Notes: a model not told the origin generated them from the letters alone. Counted from the first letter of the stretch, positions 20,882 to 32,845 are shown. The stretch: DNA of 64,000 nucleotides from Tragulus kanchil (GCA_022376925.1 JAIOJX010000002.1:37906501-37970500), one strand, 5' to 3'. Made by a program: numbers and translations.

Positions 20882-23124
20882 AATGTTGTACAGAGCACAC
20901 AATATATTTAGCAATTTTATTTCAAAGAGTGACTTAGAGTCTATCAGAGCACTAACAGACTGGGAAATGCATGATAATAACACTTTCCACTTCCACGGGT
21001 TCCTTCCACCAAGGGAATTATGTATGCTTTCTATAAAGCACAAGATTAAAACAGCAATTAAAATCCTATAAACCCAGGGAAAGGAAGGGGAAAAATGTAA
21101 CCAAACAACAGTGTCATGCGAAGTTCTTTAAGAAAAACGAATCAAATGTTCTGTCTTGTTTAAAGAATCTAAATCAAACCTATCCTTAGGGGTGAGAATG
21201 AAAGTTTCCCGTCTGACAACCACTGCAAGCTGGGTCTTGGGTCTTTCTCCTGGTCCTGATCCAGCCTCTGAGATCGGAGGGTCTTAGGCAGCATGTGGTC
21301 TTTGGAGTCCAGGGATTAGAGTTTTATTGGAAAGATCTGCATTAATTCCAGAAAAATACAAAAATCACCTTTATTATAAAAAAGATACTCAGGAAATTCA
21401 TGAAAAGAGAACACTTTTAAGCTAGATTCTGATGGGCATTAATGACATTGATGATGGACTATTTGTCCTACTAATTCCCCAGCAGAAGACATGTTGGGAT
21501 CATTAAATATGCCAGTGGTCAAACTCAAGTGACTGCAGTTTCAACTTTAAAGCCTTCCTACTGTTCAAATTCCACCAAAAGTGCCGAAGGGTGATCCTAA
21601 GAGAGAGATCTCAGTGGTGGCAGACATGCTCACAGTTTGGGAGTTTCTATCAACTTATTACACATACAAAGCAATTGTAACGCTGTTGGAACTGATCATT
21701 ACACATAAATTAAACAATGCTCAAATTTACTGCTTAGACGTCTCATGAAATGAACTTTGAAAAAGACGAAGATATTTATTGCAGGTTGACACAGTATGAA
21801 TTACTGCTATTGCTTTTAACTAACAAGGAAATAGTTTAGTAATCTTTATCAACAGTTTTCAGACATATATCTTCAATTTTTCCTTTTCTTTTTTTTTAAA
21901 TTAAAAAACCCTTAGTCTGGAGGTCACCAGCAAGCACTTTATTGTATACACACCTAAAAAACCTCAGAAGATGTCTAGAAGAGGCTACATTTGTGGCTGA
22001 AAATGTTGTACAGAGCACACAATATATTTAGCAATTTTATTTCAAAGAGTGACTTAGAGTCTATCAGAGCACTAACAGACTGGGAAATGCATGATAATAA
22101 CACTTTCCACTTCCACGGGTTCCTTCCACCAAGGGAATTATGTATGCTTTCTATAAAGCACAAGATTAAAACAGCAATTAAAATCCTATAAACCCAGGGA
22201 AAGGAAGGGGAAAAATGTAACCAAACAACAGTGTCATGCGAAGTTCTTTAAGAAAAACGAATCAAATGTTCTGTCTTGTTTAAAGAATCTAAATCAAACC
22301 TATCCTTAGGGGTGAGAATGAAAGTTTCCCGTCTGACAACCACTGCAAGCTGGGTCTTGGGTCTTTCTCCTGGTCCTGATCCAGCCTCTGAGATCGGAGG
22401 GTCTTAGGCAGCATGTGGTCTTTGGAGTCCAGGGATTAGAGTTTTATTGGAAAGATCTGAATTAATTCCAGAAAAATACAAAAATCACCTTTATTATAAA
22501 AAAGATACTCAGGAAATTCATGAAAAGAGAACACTTTTAAGCTAGATTCTGATGGGCATTAATGACATTGATGATGGACTATTTGTCCTACTAATTCCCC
22601 AGCAGAAGACATGTTGGGATCATTAAATATGCCAGTGGTCAAACTCAAGTGACTGCAGTTTCAACTTTAAAGCCTTCCTACTGTTCAAATTCCACCAAAA
22701 GTGCCGAAGGGTGATCCTAAGAGAGAGATCTCAGTGGTGGCAGACATGCTCACAGTTTGGGAGTTTCTATCAACTTATTACACATACAAAGCAATTGTAA
22801 CGCTGTTGGAACTGATCATTACACATAAATTAAACAATGCTCAAATTTACTGCTTAGACGTCTCATGAAATGAACTTTGAAAAAGACGAAGATATTTATT
22901 GCAGGTTGACACAGTATGAATTACTGCTATTGCTTTTAACTAACAAGGAAATAGTTTAGTAATCTTTATCAACAGTTTTCAGACATATATCTTCAATTTT
23001 TCCTTTTCTTTTTTTTTAAATTAAAAAACCCTTAGTCTGGAGGTCACCAGCAAGCACTTTATTGTATACACACCTAAAAAACCTCAGAACATGTCTAGAA
23101 GAGGCTACATTTGTGGCTGAAAAT
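20882..23124 (+). repeat. tandem duplication 6 (20882-22001 / 22002-23124)
   Basis: Direct copies of about 1.12 kb meeting at an AAT overlap, no filler. Differences seen: GATCTGCATTAATT against GATCTGAATTAATT, and CAGAAGATG against CAGAACATG. No repeat family is recognised inside. Its last 387 bp overlap duplication 7, so this strip is present three times. Confidence 0.98.
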
Positions 23125-23571
23125 CACAAGAGGCTCAAGGCTAAAAGCTTTTTAGAATAATTATCCTCATTTGACCATGAAATTAAATTGTCCTAGAACA
23201 GGCTGTCTCAAAGCAAATCTAAATGAGAATCTACAAATTTAATTCAGTAGATGGTAGACTACTCTGGCCCATAAAATGAGGAACATCCATAACATTATTA
23301 ACATAATCAACCATAGAAGCTCTTCCTGTGTGGAGGGTTTTCTTTTTCCCAAGCTAAGTCACAGATACATTTTCGTTGTTTAAGCCCCTCTATAAGTTTT
23401 CTTTTACCTTTCAGCATCCAAAGATATAAAGAGAAATTTAAACCTACCCAGCTTCAATTCCTTCAGAATGATGGTGTGTCCTCAGGGAGACCCTTCTCTG
23501 CAGTTCATGGATGTTAAGGGGAAAATAGGATCCAGGCTACAGGTTCATCTCTTTGTAAAAGAAGAAATTTG

Positions 23572-23791
23572 CCTCCTTTTAGCAGTAAAGCATCTATCTT
23601 CTTTGCAGGAGATGCAAGAGACACAGTTTCAATCCCTGAGTTGGGAAGATCTTCTGGAGAAGGAAATGGCAACCCACTCCAGTATTCTCGTCTGGGAAAT
23701 CCCAGGGACAGAGCAACCTGGCAGGCAATAGTCCATGGTGTTGCCAAGAGTCAGGCACGACTAAGCCACGGTGCAACAACAAATCTCAGTT
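23572..23791 (+). mobile_element. Bov-tA SINE, copy 1
   Basis: Forward element with a diverged head (TTAGCAGTAAAGCATC), GGAAATGGCAACCCACTCC and tail CAGGCACGACTAAGCC. Confidence 0.88.
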
Positions 23792-24678
23792 GATACTGGC
23801 CACTGCTCAATATGTAAGCGACCCCAAGACCCTGCCAAACTTAGTTGGCAGACATGCTCACAGTTTGGGAGTTTCTATCAACTTATTACACATACAAAGC
23901 AATTGTAACGCTGTTGGAACTGATCATTACACATAAATTAAACAATGCTCAAATTTACTGCTTAGACGTCTCATGAAATGAACTTTGAAAAAGACGAAGA
24001 TATTTATTGCAGGTTGACACAGTATGAATTACTGCTATTGCTTTTAACTAACAAGGAAATAGTTTAGTAATCTTTATCAACAGTTTTCAGACATATATCT
24101 TCAATTTTTCTTTTTCTTTTTTTTAAATTAAAAAACCCTTAGTCTGGAGGTCACCAGCAAGCACTTTATTGTATATACACCTAAAAAACCTCAGAAGATG
24201 TCTAGAAGAGGCTACATTTGTGGCTGAAAATCACAAGAGGCTCAAGGCTAAAAGCTTTTTAGAATAATTATCCTCATTTGACCATGAAATTAAATTGTCC
24301 TAGAACAGGCTGTCTCAAAGCAAATCTAAATGAGAATCTACAAATTTAATTCAGTAGATGGTAGACTACTCTGGCCCATAAAATGAGGAACATCCATAAC
24401 ATTATTAACATAATCAACCATAGAAGCTCTTCCTGTGTGGAGGGTTTTCTTTTTCCCAAGCTAAGTCACAGATACATTTTCGTTGTTTAAGCCCCTCTAT
24501 AAGTTTTCTTTTACCTTTCAGCATCCAAAGATATAAAGAGAAATTTAAACCTACCCAGCTTCAATTCCTTCAGAATGATGGTGTGTCCTCAGGGAGATCC
24601 TTCTCTGCAGTTCATGGATGTTAAGGGGAAAATAGGATCCAGGCTACAGGTTCATCTCTTTGTAAAAGAAGAAATTTG

Positions 24679-24898
24679 CCTCCTTTTAGCGGTAAAGCAT
24701 CTGTCTTCTTTGCAGGAGATGCAAGAGACACAGTTTCAATCCCTGAATTGGGAAGATCTTCTGGAGAAGGAAATGGCAACCCACTCCAGAATTCTTGTCT
24801 GGGAAATCCCAGGGACAGAGGAACCTGGCAGGCAGCAGTCCATGGTGTTGCCAAGAGTCAGGCACGACTAAGCCACGGTGCAACAACAAATCTCAGCT
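24679..24898 (+). mobile_element. Bov-tA SINE, copy 2
   Basis: Second copy of the element at 23572-23791 within duplication 7, with several substitutions. Confidence 0.88.
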
Positions 24899-25287
24899 GA
24901 TACTGGCCACTGCTCAATATGTAAGCGACCCCAAGACCCTACAAATCAACTCATGTCTTTCCCTTCCTGAGCCATATTCTCCTCACCTTCCAGCCCATCT
25001 CTGTATCCTTCAGTCCAGTTACAGCTTCTTCGAATTCTCTGAAGGTCACATTCTCTAATGGGTCGAATCATGCCCACCTCTCAGCACTTCCTTATTTTCC
25101 TTGGCTAATTCCTTCTCTCTCTCTTCATGTGCTCCTTGGAGTACTCCCGGCCCCTCCCTACCAACGAGGGGAAACAAGGGCATCTGGTCTGCGTACTCTC
25201 ACACCCTGGGTGAATCTACCTGTGTCTAGTTAGCTGTTACTTTCCCCCAAACCTTCTTTTTTAAAAAAATTTTCTTGATGTAGCCCA

Positions 25288-25380
25288 TTTTTAAAGTCTT
25301 TATTGAATTTGGTACAGTACTGCTTCTGATTTATGTTTTGGTTTTTTTGGCCTCAAGGCAAGTGGGATCTTAGCTCCCTG
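25288..25380 (-). mobile_element. CHR-type SINE, left part, split by a Bov-tA
   Basis: TTTTTAAAGTCTTTATTGAA, TATGTTTTGGTTTTTTTGGC and GTGGGATCTTAGCTCCCTG are a reverse CHR tail and core. The element resumes at 25640. Confidence 0.85.
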
Positions 25381-25382
25381 TG

Positions 25383-25636
25383 CCGTGTGTGTGTGCTCAG
25401 TCACTCAGTTGTGTCTGACTCTTTGTGACTTCATGGACTGTAGCTTGCCAAGCTCCTCCTGTTCTTGGGATTCTCCAGGCAAGAATACTGGAGTGGGTTG
25501 CCATTTCCTCTTCCAGGAGATCTCTGTGACCTAGGAATCATACTTGCATCTCCTGCCAACCCAGGGATCAGACCTGAGTGTCTTGTCTCCTGCATTGGCA
25601 CGTAGGTTCTTTATCACTGCACTACCTGAGAAGCCC
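25383..25636 (-). mobile_element. Bov-tA SINE nested in a CHR element
   Basis: Reverse element starting at a short GT run, with AGTTGTGTCTGACTCTTTG and AAGAATACTGGAGTGGGTTG, ending CCTGAGAAGCCC. It contains an extra internal repeat of the GGGATCA-type segment near 25560, making it longer than usual. Confidence 0.88.
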
Positions 25637-25639
25637 TAA

Positions 25640-25716
25640 GTACCCCAACCAGGGATCAAACCCCACCCCCCTGTGTTGGAAGGCGACGTCTTAAGCACTG
25701 GACTTCCAGGGAAGCC
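25640..25716 (-). mobile_element. CHR-type SINE, right part
   Basis: ACCCCAACCAGGGATCAAAC, GGAAGGCGACGTCTTAAGC and CTTCCAGGGAAGCC complete the CHR element begun at 25288. Confidence 0.85.
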
Positions 25717-26494
25717 ACTCTCCCACTACCTGCTAACAGAGAGTGACACTACACTTGGCAGATGCTGCTGATGCTCTGCCCTGTCCCTTTTAGACCCTGT
25801 ATCTACCTCAGGCACAGAGCTCACTGTGGGCTTTCTTCTCTAAAAGCCAGCAGGGGCATACTTTAGTTAAAGGGTTGCCCTCAGGCATCAGAATTTGCTT
25901 TGTTGGCTCCTGCACAGAACAGGTGGTGCCAGGGAATTTACATACGTGTGAACTACTGTGAACAATGACCCCTTAGAACAGGGGTACAAATCTCCAGCTG
26001 CCTAGCCTCTGGCAGGGATAATGCTAGAGTAACACACATCACCTCTAACAGGCTCTGGATTGACCCTGTGCCACCTTCCGTGGCTTGATCTTTTTCTCTT
26101 TTTGCCCCTCTTCCTCATTTCATCTGGTTCTCCTGGATGCTCCAGAATAAACTCTTGCTCATGAATCCTGCTTCAGGTTCACAAGACTAGTAGGGACCTC
26201 AACCTAAGAGCCCAAGGGATTCTCCTTAAAAGCTTGTTGAGTGCATGAAGGCATCTTTGCAGAAAATAACTGCAAATCACAAAGCTTTAATCCTCTTACT
26301 TTATGGACTCATGATCACGTGACATGCCAAAACTTACTCAACAAGCCAGTGGCAGAGCAGGTCTACAGCCCCAATGTCCCTCCCACTAAATTATTCTCAC
26401 TCTATTCTGTTATTTTGAAGAGTTCCTTTGAAAAGAACGATCAGAACCTTGAGTTCTTTCCATTTTAGCCACAATAGTAAGAGCACTTTTAAGG
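25717..26494. other. no recognised feature
   Basis: Single-copy up to 26345. A 75-codon open frame at 26241 has no recognisable features. Confidence 0.5.
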
Positions 26495-26712
26495 ACTGAT
26501 ATTCATTGAGTTCTTACCATGTGTAAGGCACTATGATAGATGCTTCAGAGACATTGCTTCACTTGAAACACATAATAATAGGAGGTATTATTTCCCATTT
26601 TACAGATGAGAAAACCGAGACAGGTCATACAACTCATGTATGACAGATTGGGGATGCGAAACTTCAAAATCTGACTTCAGAGACCACTCTACTAAAAATC
26701 ATTCCTACTTTC
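26495..26712 (-). mobile_element. MIR SINE, copy 1
   Basis: Complement of MIR. ATTGAGTTCTTACCATGTGT, AGGCACTATGATAGATGC, TTTCCCATTTTACAGATGAG and AAAACCGAGACAGGTCATAC are in the order of the reverse MIR consensus. Confidence 0.85.
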
Positions 26713-27606
26713 TCACATTTAAAAAAAAGGATGCGATTGTGCAGATCGTTACTTTAAATAGCTCCAGAGACATATTTTTAAAGTTCATATTTAATGTGTT
26801 TCTAAGGAATGTGTTTCTAAATTATAGGACTGCCAATTTCTGAGGCAATAGTTCTTGACCTCTTCTTTTTTAAAAAGAAGGAAGAGAGCCCTTAGAAAAA
26901 TCATAGGCTCATTTGAGAGAGGCACACAGATACGCACAAAGTACTGTAAACAATGTCCAGGTGAGTTAAAGGCCTCCTGAATCCACAGAAATAAGCTAAC
27001 ATTCTCTGCTCTAAGGTATAGTCAGACATACCACCATTAGTGAAAAAGCATCTAAATGATTAACCACATACAGTGCGGAGGGATCTTGTGTACAAAGGTC
27101 ATTCGGTAGCTCTGCCCAACCTTCCAAGGGTTAACAAAGACAATCCAGTTGTGCCTGCACTAAGATACACTACGGTCAACATCCTAGTCAACAACTCCAT
27201 TGATCTGAGTATACAGGATGCTGCTCCTTTACAACAATACCAGTCGCCCCACATGCTCCCCAGCCACTTCCTCCTGGGTGCCTGGCCACCGTTAAATCCC
27301 TCCTCCTTCTCAAGTATGGTCACTTCCCTGATGTCATCTCAACGGAATCCACAGTCTCTAAGGTCTGTAACGGGGTCCTTCACTCAGTGGCATTTCCTAG
27401 AGCTTCATCCAAGTAGCTGTGGGTATCAGTGCTCGTTTTTGCATTTCCATTAGTTTTCCAGTGGCAGAGCAGATCTACAGCCCCAGTATCCCTCCCACTA
27501 AATTATTCTCACTCTATTCTGTTATTTTGAAGAGTTCCTTTGAAAAGAACGATCAGAACCTTGAGTTCTTTCCATTTTAGCCACAATAGTAAGAGCACTT
27601 TTAAGG

Positions 27607-27824
27607 ACTGATATTCATTGAGTTCTTACCATGTGTAAGGCACTATGATAGATGCTTCAGAGACATTGCTTCACTTGAAACACATAATAATAGGAGGTAT
27701 TATTTCCCATTTTACAGATGAGAAAACCGAGACAGGTCATACAACTCGTGTATGACAGATTGGGGATGTGAAACTTCAAAATCTGACTTCAGAGACCACT
27801 CTACTAAAAACCATTCCTACTTTC
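27607..27824 (-). mobile_element. MIR SINE, copy 2
   Basis: Second copy of the MIR at 26495-26712 inside duplication 8. Confidence 0.85.
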
Positions 27825-28574
27825 TCACATTTAAAAAAAAGGATGCGATTGTACAGATCGTTACTTTAAATAGCTCCAGAGACATATTTTTAAAGTTCAT
27901 ATTTAATGTGTTTCTAAGGAATGTGTTTCTAAATTATAGGACTGCCAATTTCTGAGGCAATAATTCTTGACCTTTTTTTTTTTTAAAAGAAGGAAGAGAA
28001 CCCTTCGAAAAATCATAGGCTCCTTTGAGAGAGGCACACAGATACGCACAAAGTACTGTAAACAATGTCCAGGTGAGTTAAAGGCCTCCTGAATCCACAG
28101 AAATAAGCTAACATTCTCTGCTCTAAGGTATAGTCAGACATACCACCATTAGTAAAAAAGCATCTAAATGATTAACCACATACAGTGCGGAGGGATCTTG
28201 TGTACAAAGGTCATTCGGTAGCTCTGCCCAACCTTCCAAGGGTTAACAAAGACAATCCAGTTGTGCCTGCACTAAGATACACTACGGTCAACATCCTAGT
28301 CAACAACTCCATCGATCTGAGTATACAGGATGCTGCTCCTTTACAACAATACCAGTCGCCCCACATGCTCCCCAGCCACTTCCTCCTGGGTGCCTGGCCA
28401 CCGTTAAATCCCTCCTCCTTCTCAAGTATGGTCACTTCCCTGATGTCATCTCAACGGAATCCACAGTCTCTAAGGTCTGTAACGGGGCCCTTCACTCAGT
28501 GGCATTTCCTAGAGCTTCATCCAAGTAGCTGTGGGTATCAGTGCTCGGTTCTTTATTACTGAACAGCACTCATG

Positions 28575-28645
28575 TGCATGCATTAGTTTTCCATCTGTGT
28601 CATAACAAAGGACCACAAGCTCAGTAACCTGAAAGTGAAAAGAAA
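28575..28645 (-). mobile_element. MaLR (MLT1-type) LTR 3' end, short
   Basis: CATTAGTTTTCCATCTGTGT, CATAACAAAGGACCACAAGC and TCAGTAACCTGAAAG read as the complement of an MLT1-type LTR end. It is solo LTR debris with no coding part. Confidence 0.55.
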
Positions 28646-28774
28646 CTTTTCACTCAATAAAGGAGCAACATGGTACTATTTGTAGCGACAGGGTTGTTTG
28701 GCCTCTTGACTGGAGTGGTGTATACACACATTGCTTCAGGTTAAAAAAAAAAAAAAAATTGTACCGGACTAAAT

Positions 28775-28980
28775 ACACACACAGATAAGTACAAGTGAAA
28801 CTGGGAAATCTGGGTAAGATTGGTAGATGTCAATATTCTGGTTGGGATCTATCATTTTGTAAAATGTTATCATGGAGGAAAACATTTTGCAAAATGAAGT
28901 GTACAAAGGTTTTCAGTGTATTATTATAACTGCCTGTGACTCTACAATTCTCTCAATACATTTTTCAAGAAAAAATACTG
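28775..28980 (+). mobile_element. L1M-type LINE 3' UTR
   Basis: AAACTGGGAAATCTGGGTAAG, ATTCTGGTTGGGATCTATC, TGTAAAATGTTATCATGGAGG and CTACAATTCTCTCAATACAT follow the old mammalian L1 3' UTR. A 16-base poly(A) at 28743 lies just upstream. Confidence 0.6.
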
Positions 28981-29094
28981 TAGAAAATTGCTATCTTAGT
29001 ATAGCCATGATGGAATTGTCTTCATTAAAATGTAGAAGGCTGGGGCCAGGCCAACTGTTCTTTATTCCTGAGTGGCATTCATGGGCTTGCCTTG

Positions 29095-29345
29095 AGTCTC
29101 TATCGCTGCTGTAACAAAGTGCCACAAACTCAGTGACTTAAACCCACACAGATATGTCTCCCCATAGCTGTGTCAGTCAGAAGTCCTGCGTGTGGGTCAT
29201 AGGGTGGAAAGGAAGGTGTTCGCAGGGTCCTGTTAGTTTCTGGAGGCTCTAGGAAGAATTCGTTTCCTTGCCTTTTCTAGCTACAACCTTAATTTGCATT
29301 TGCCATGTAATTATTCAAGGTTCTAGAGATTCGGCCATGGACATC
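29095..29345 (-). mobile_element. MaLR (MLT1-type) LTR fragment
   Basis: CGCTGCTGTAACAAAGTGCC, ACAAACTCAGTGACTTAAAC, TTTCTGGAGGCTCTAGGAAG and TTTCCTTGCCTTTTCTAGCT are the complement of an MLT1-type LTR 3' half. Confidence 0.65.
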
Positions 29346-29384
29346 TTTGAGAAGCTCCTTTTCTGCGCATTGCAATATGCATAC

Positions 29385-29522
29385 ACCACAGTTTGTTTAT
29401 CCACCACCTGTCGAATTAGTATCTGGACTGAGTCCAGTTTTTGATTATTTCAAGGAAAACTCCCATGAACATCCATGTGCAGAGTTTTGTGCAGGTGTAC
29501 GTTTCCATTTCTCTAGAGTAAA
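29385..29522 (-). mobile_element. L1 3' region fragment
   Basis: CACAGTTTGTTTATCCACC, AACTCCCATGAACATCCATG and TTTCCATTTCTCTAGAGTAA are the complement of L1 sequence just downstream of ORF2. Diverged. Confidence 0.55.
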
Positions 29523-29561
29523 TGCATACAGACAGAGAGGGAGAGAAGAGAAATGATAAAA

Positions 29562-29692
29562 CAAGTTCGGTAATATATTAAACTTGGCAAATTTAGGGTA
29601 AAGGGCATATGAAATCTGTGTTGTATTTTTGCAATTGTTTGCTGTAAGTTTGAAATTATTTTACTGAGAAAAGATAAAAATAAAGTTCTAGA
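29562..29692 (+). mobile_element. L1M-type 3' end, copy 1
   Basis: GGTAAAGGGCATATGAAATC, TTTTGCAATTGTTTGCTGTA and AAATTATTTTACTGAGAAAAG match the terminal bases of old L1 3' UTRs. Confidence 0.6.
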
Positions 29693-29909
29693 ATCTTTCA
29701 TTTCCAGTTTTGTGACTGTTGTCGAGCAAATGTGACAGATTCTGTTCTGGTCGTTATTTTTGGTATATGGAGCAAAAATTAAAAGGTGTCATAGAAATTC
29801 TTACAGCATGAAATGTTTTATTTAAGAAAAACTTCTGGGCAAATGCCAGAAAAGTAGACTGTAGCTGTAATTAATCATACACAGTGTTTAGAAAAATTCT
29901 GAGTATATA

Positions 29910-30006
29910 AGCATGCTTAGTTATTCAGTCATGCCTCTCTGTGACCCTATGGACTATAGTCTGCCAGGATCCTCTGTCCATGGGATTTTTCAGGTGAGAA
30001 TACCGG
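29910..30006 (-). mobile_element. Bov-tA SINE fragment, copy 1
   Basis: GTTATTCAGTCATGCCTCTC through GGGATTTTTCAGGTGAGAAT, then lost. Only the Bov-A half remains. Confidence 0.8.
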
Positions 30007-30203
30007 ATTACATGTTTTTATTTTCTTTATTCTCGTTTCTAATTCAGTACAATAAGTGTGTATAATTGATTAATAAAATTGTAAATAATCTAAAGTGCTT
30101 TACAATGAACAGAGAAAATAAAAGAGAGTGAATAGGTCCCATTTTCCCCATGACCTTGACTGACAAGGTCTAGGAGTAAAGCTGACAGGGTCTTGGAGTC
30201 CAC

Positions 30204-30268
30204 AGTTAGGGTTAGAGGTAGGGTTTGGGGTTAGGATAAAAGCTAGAGGTTAGGAGTTAGGGTTAAGG
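30204..30268 (+). repeat. degenerate telomere-like (TTAGGG) patch, copy 1
   Basis: GTTAGGGTTAGAGGTAGGG, then TTTGGGGTTAGG and GTTAGGAGTTAGGGTTAAGG are imperfect TTAGGG units on the plus strand. Confidence 0.75.
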
Positions 30269-30587
30269 ACCATTGAGACAGAGCCTTCTTGAGAAGCATC
30301 TGAGGTTACTTGTCTATCTAAGGAGTTCAATTATATCTTCCTTAGAGATATTCACAAAGTTTTCCTTATTTCCATCCCCTTTTCAATAAAACATCAACCA
30401 GTCTTTGCCTTGTAAGGATGAAATTCTGTATCACAGTGGATCTGGATAGATTATAGACAGATGCTTTCTGCCATATCTCAAAAATCCACCTAAATTCTGA
30501 ACCCTATATGCCGATGTCATGTGTTGTAGGCATTTTGAAGACAACATTTGCCTGTTTCAACATCTGTTGAGTATCCACCACATGCTA

Positions 30588-30662
30588 TTTTTTTTTTTGG
30601 TTAGATCACATGGCATGTGGGATCTTAGTTCCCCAACTGGGGCTCAAATCCATGCCCTTGCA
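30588..30662 (-). mobile_element. CHR SINE cut by a duplication junction
   Basis: T-run, GTTAGATCACATGGCATGTGG and CCAACTGGGGCTCAAATCC end at CCCTTGCA, where filler and the next copy start. Confidence 0.8.
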
Positions 30663-30722
30663 AAAGAAAGGGGGAAGAGTAAATGCATACAGACAGAGAG
30701 GGAGAGAAGAGAAATGATAAAA

Positions 30723-30853
30723 CAAGTTCGGTAATATATTAAACTTGGCAAATTTAGGGTAAAGGGCATATGAAATCTGTGTTTTATTTTTGCAATTGTT
30801 TGCTGTAAGTTTGAAATTATTTTACTGAGAAAAGATAAAAATAAAGTTCTAGA
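30723..30853 (+). mobile_element. L1M-type 3' end, copy 2
   Basis: Second copy of the fragment at 29562-29692 in duplication 9. Confidence 0.6.
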
Positions 30854-31070
30854 ATCTTTCATTTCCAGTTTTGTGACTGTTGTCGAGCAAATTGACAGAT
30901 TCTGTTCTGGTCATTATTTTTGGTATATGGAGCAAAAATTAAAAGGTGTCATAGAAATTCTTACAGCATTGAATGTTTTATTTAAGAAAAACTTCTGGGC
31001 AAATGCCAGAAAAGTAGACTGTAGCTGTAATTAATCATACACAGTGTTTAGAAAAATTCTGAGTATATAA

Positions 31071-31167
31071 GCATGCTTAGTTGCTCAGTCATGCCTCTCT
31101 GTGACCCTATGGACTATAGTCTGCCAGGATCCTCTGTCCATGGGATTTTTCAGGTGAGAATACCAGA
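31071..31167 (-). mobile_element. Bov-tA SINE fragment, copy 2
   Basis: Second copy of 29910-30006; reads GTTGCTCAGTC where copy one has GTTATTCAGTC. Confidence 0.8.
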
Positions 31168-31363
31168 TTACATGTTTTTATTTTCTTTATTCTCGTTTCT
31201 AATTTAGTACAATAAGTGTGTATAATTGATTAATAAAATTGTAAATAATCTAAAGTGCTTTACAATGAACAGAGAAAATAAAAGAGAGTGAATAGGTCCC
31301 ATTTTCCCCATGACCTTGACTGACAAGGTCTAGGAGTAAAGCTGACAGGGTCTTGGAGTCCAC

Positions 31364-31428
31364 AGTTAGGGTTAGAGGTAGGGTTTGGGGTTAGGATAAA
31401 AGCTAGAGGTTAGGAGTTAGGGTTAAGG
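31364..31428 (+). repeat. degenerate telomere-like patch, copy 2
   Basis: Same units as at 30204-30268. Confidence 0.75.
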
Positions 31429-31747
31429 AACATTGAGACAGAGCCTTCTTGAGAAGCATCTGAGGTTACTTGTCTATCTAAGGAGTTCAATTATATCTTC
31501 CTTAGAGATATTCACAAAGTTTTCCTTATTTCCATCCCCTTTTCAATAAAACATCAACCAGTCTTTGCCTTGTAAGGATGAAATTCTGTATCACAGTGGA
31601 TCTGGATAGATTATAGACAGATGCTTTCTGCCATATCTCAAAAATCCACCTAAATTCTGAACCCTATATGCCAATGTCATGTGTTGTAGGCATTTTGAAG
31701 ACAACATTTGCCTGTTTCAACATCTGTTGAGTATCCACCACATGCTA

Positions 31748-31872
31748 TTTTTTTTTTTTTTTTTTGGTTAGATCACATGGCCTGTGGGATCTTAGTTCCC
31801 CAACTGGGGCTCAAATCCATGCCCCTTGCATTGGAAGCAAGGAGTCTTAACCACTGGACCACTAGGTAAGTC
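31748..31872 (-). mobile_element. CHR SINE, complete version
   Basis: T-run of about 20, GTTAGATCACATGGCCTGTGG, GGAAGCAAGGAGTCTTAACC and ACCACTAGGTAAGTCC. Confidence 0.85.
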
Positions 31873-32487
31873 CTGCTGATTTTTGACAAGTACTTTATGC
31901 AGAAGTAGCAGCGTTCTAACCCATTTTGTCTCAAATGGACATTTTTAGCCTCTTCTAATCTGTTAATTTTAATTTAGTTTTGGATCTTGGTTTTAGATAA
32001 TAAAATTATAACTCAATTTGCTCATTCATCAACTTGGATGATTTTGGAGTCCTTTCTAAGTATGTTCCCCAGGCACCTGGTGGGTCTTCTTGTTAGTTAT
32101 TGTATTCACCAGTCTGCACTGCAGTGGCCCATGTATGGGTCTGCACTAACCCCCCAGGCCCGAACCAAGAGAACATAAGTTCCCTGAAGCAATTATTCAC
32201 ATGTCTAGAATGATGTGTGACACAGAATAGGTTTTCACAGAGGATTATCTGTTGTTGACAGATCTGATTTGACATCCTTATTTTAAGAAGAAGAAATGTA
32301 GACCTGGCAGTGAAATGTCTTATTTAGGACCACAGGACTAGGTGTCCTCAGACAGCAATAAGAATTCAGAGTTCTCATTATGAGTTGCTGCTCTTTCTTT
32401 TGTAATATGATTCTTATGAGCCAATATTCTTTTTAAAAATTGTATGATTCTGTTTTTTTCTTTTGAATGTCTACATATGTTTTTAAG

Positions 32488-32576
32488 AGGCTTTCCTGGT
32501 CACTCAGCAGTATAAAGAACCCACTGGCTAATGCAGGAGATACGGTTTCAGTCCCTGGGTCAGGAAGATCCCTGGA
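32488..32576 (+). mobile_element. Bov-tA SINE 5' part before the L1 fragment, copy cut by a junction
   Basis: GGCTTTCCTGGTCACTCAGC through AGGAAGATCCCTGGA, followed by about 40 bases of reverse L1 and then the duplication 10 junction. Confidence 0.85.
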
Positions 32577-32845
32577 GTTGTCTGAGTTGCCTGTAGATTT
32601 TGGAGACTAATTCTTCGTATCAAAAGTTTTTCCATCCCTTTTCAATAAAACATCAACCAGTCTTTGCCTTGTAAGGATGAAATTCTGTATCACAGTGGAT
32701 CTGGATAGATTATAGACAGATGCTTTCTGCCATATCTCAAAAATCCACCTAAATTCTGAACCCTATATGCCGATGTCATGTGTTGTAGGCATTTTGAAGA
32801 CAACATTTGCCTGTTTCAACATCTGTTGAGTATCCACCACATGCT

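Larger units (their letters stand above)
22738..24940 (+). repeat. tandem duplication 7 (22738-23833 / 23846-24940)
   Basis: Direct copies of about 1.1 kb with 12 bases of filler (GCCAAACTTAGT). Each unit has one forward Bov-tA, with several SNPs between copies (GTATTCTCGTC/GAATTCTTGTC, GAGCAACC/GAGGAACC). In the strip shared with duplication 6 the first and third copies read CAGAAGATG and the middle CAGAACATG. Confidence 0.97.
26346..28547 (+). repeat. tandem duplication 8 (26346-27435 / 27458-28547)
   Basis: Direct copies of about 1.09 kb with 22 bases of filler. The unit holds a reverse MIR and a 125-126-codon open frame (27073, 28185) that I cannot assign. Differences: GTCTACAGCCCCAATGTCCC against ATCTACAGCCCCAGTATCCC, longer T-run in copy two near 27975. 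Confidence 0.97.
29515..31830 (+). repeat. tandem duplication 9 (29515-30662 / 30676-31830)
   Basis: Direct copies of about 1.15 kb with 13 bases of filler (30663-30675). Each unit holds an L1M end, a partial Bov-tA, a telomere-like patch and the start of a CHR SINE. The CHR poly-T run is about twice as long in copy two. Its last part overlaps duplication 10. Confidence 0.97.

Noticed and set aside
27073..27453. 126-codon open frame, duplicated at 28185
   Set aside because: No recognisable family; its 3' part resembles reverse L1 3' sequence. No splice context.
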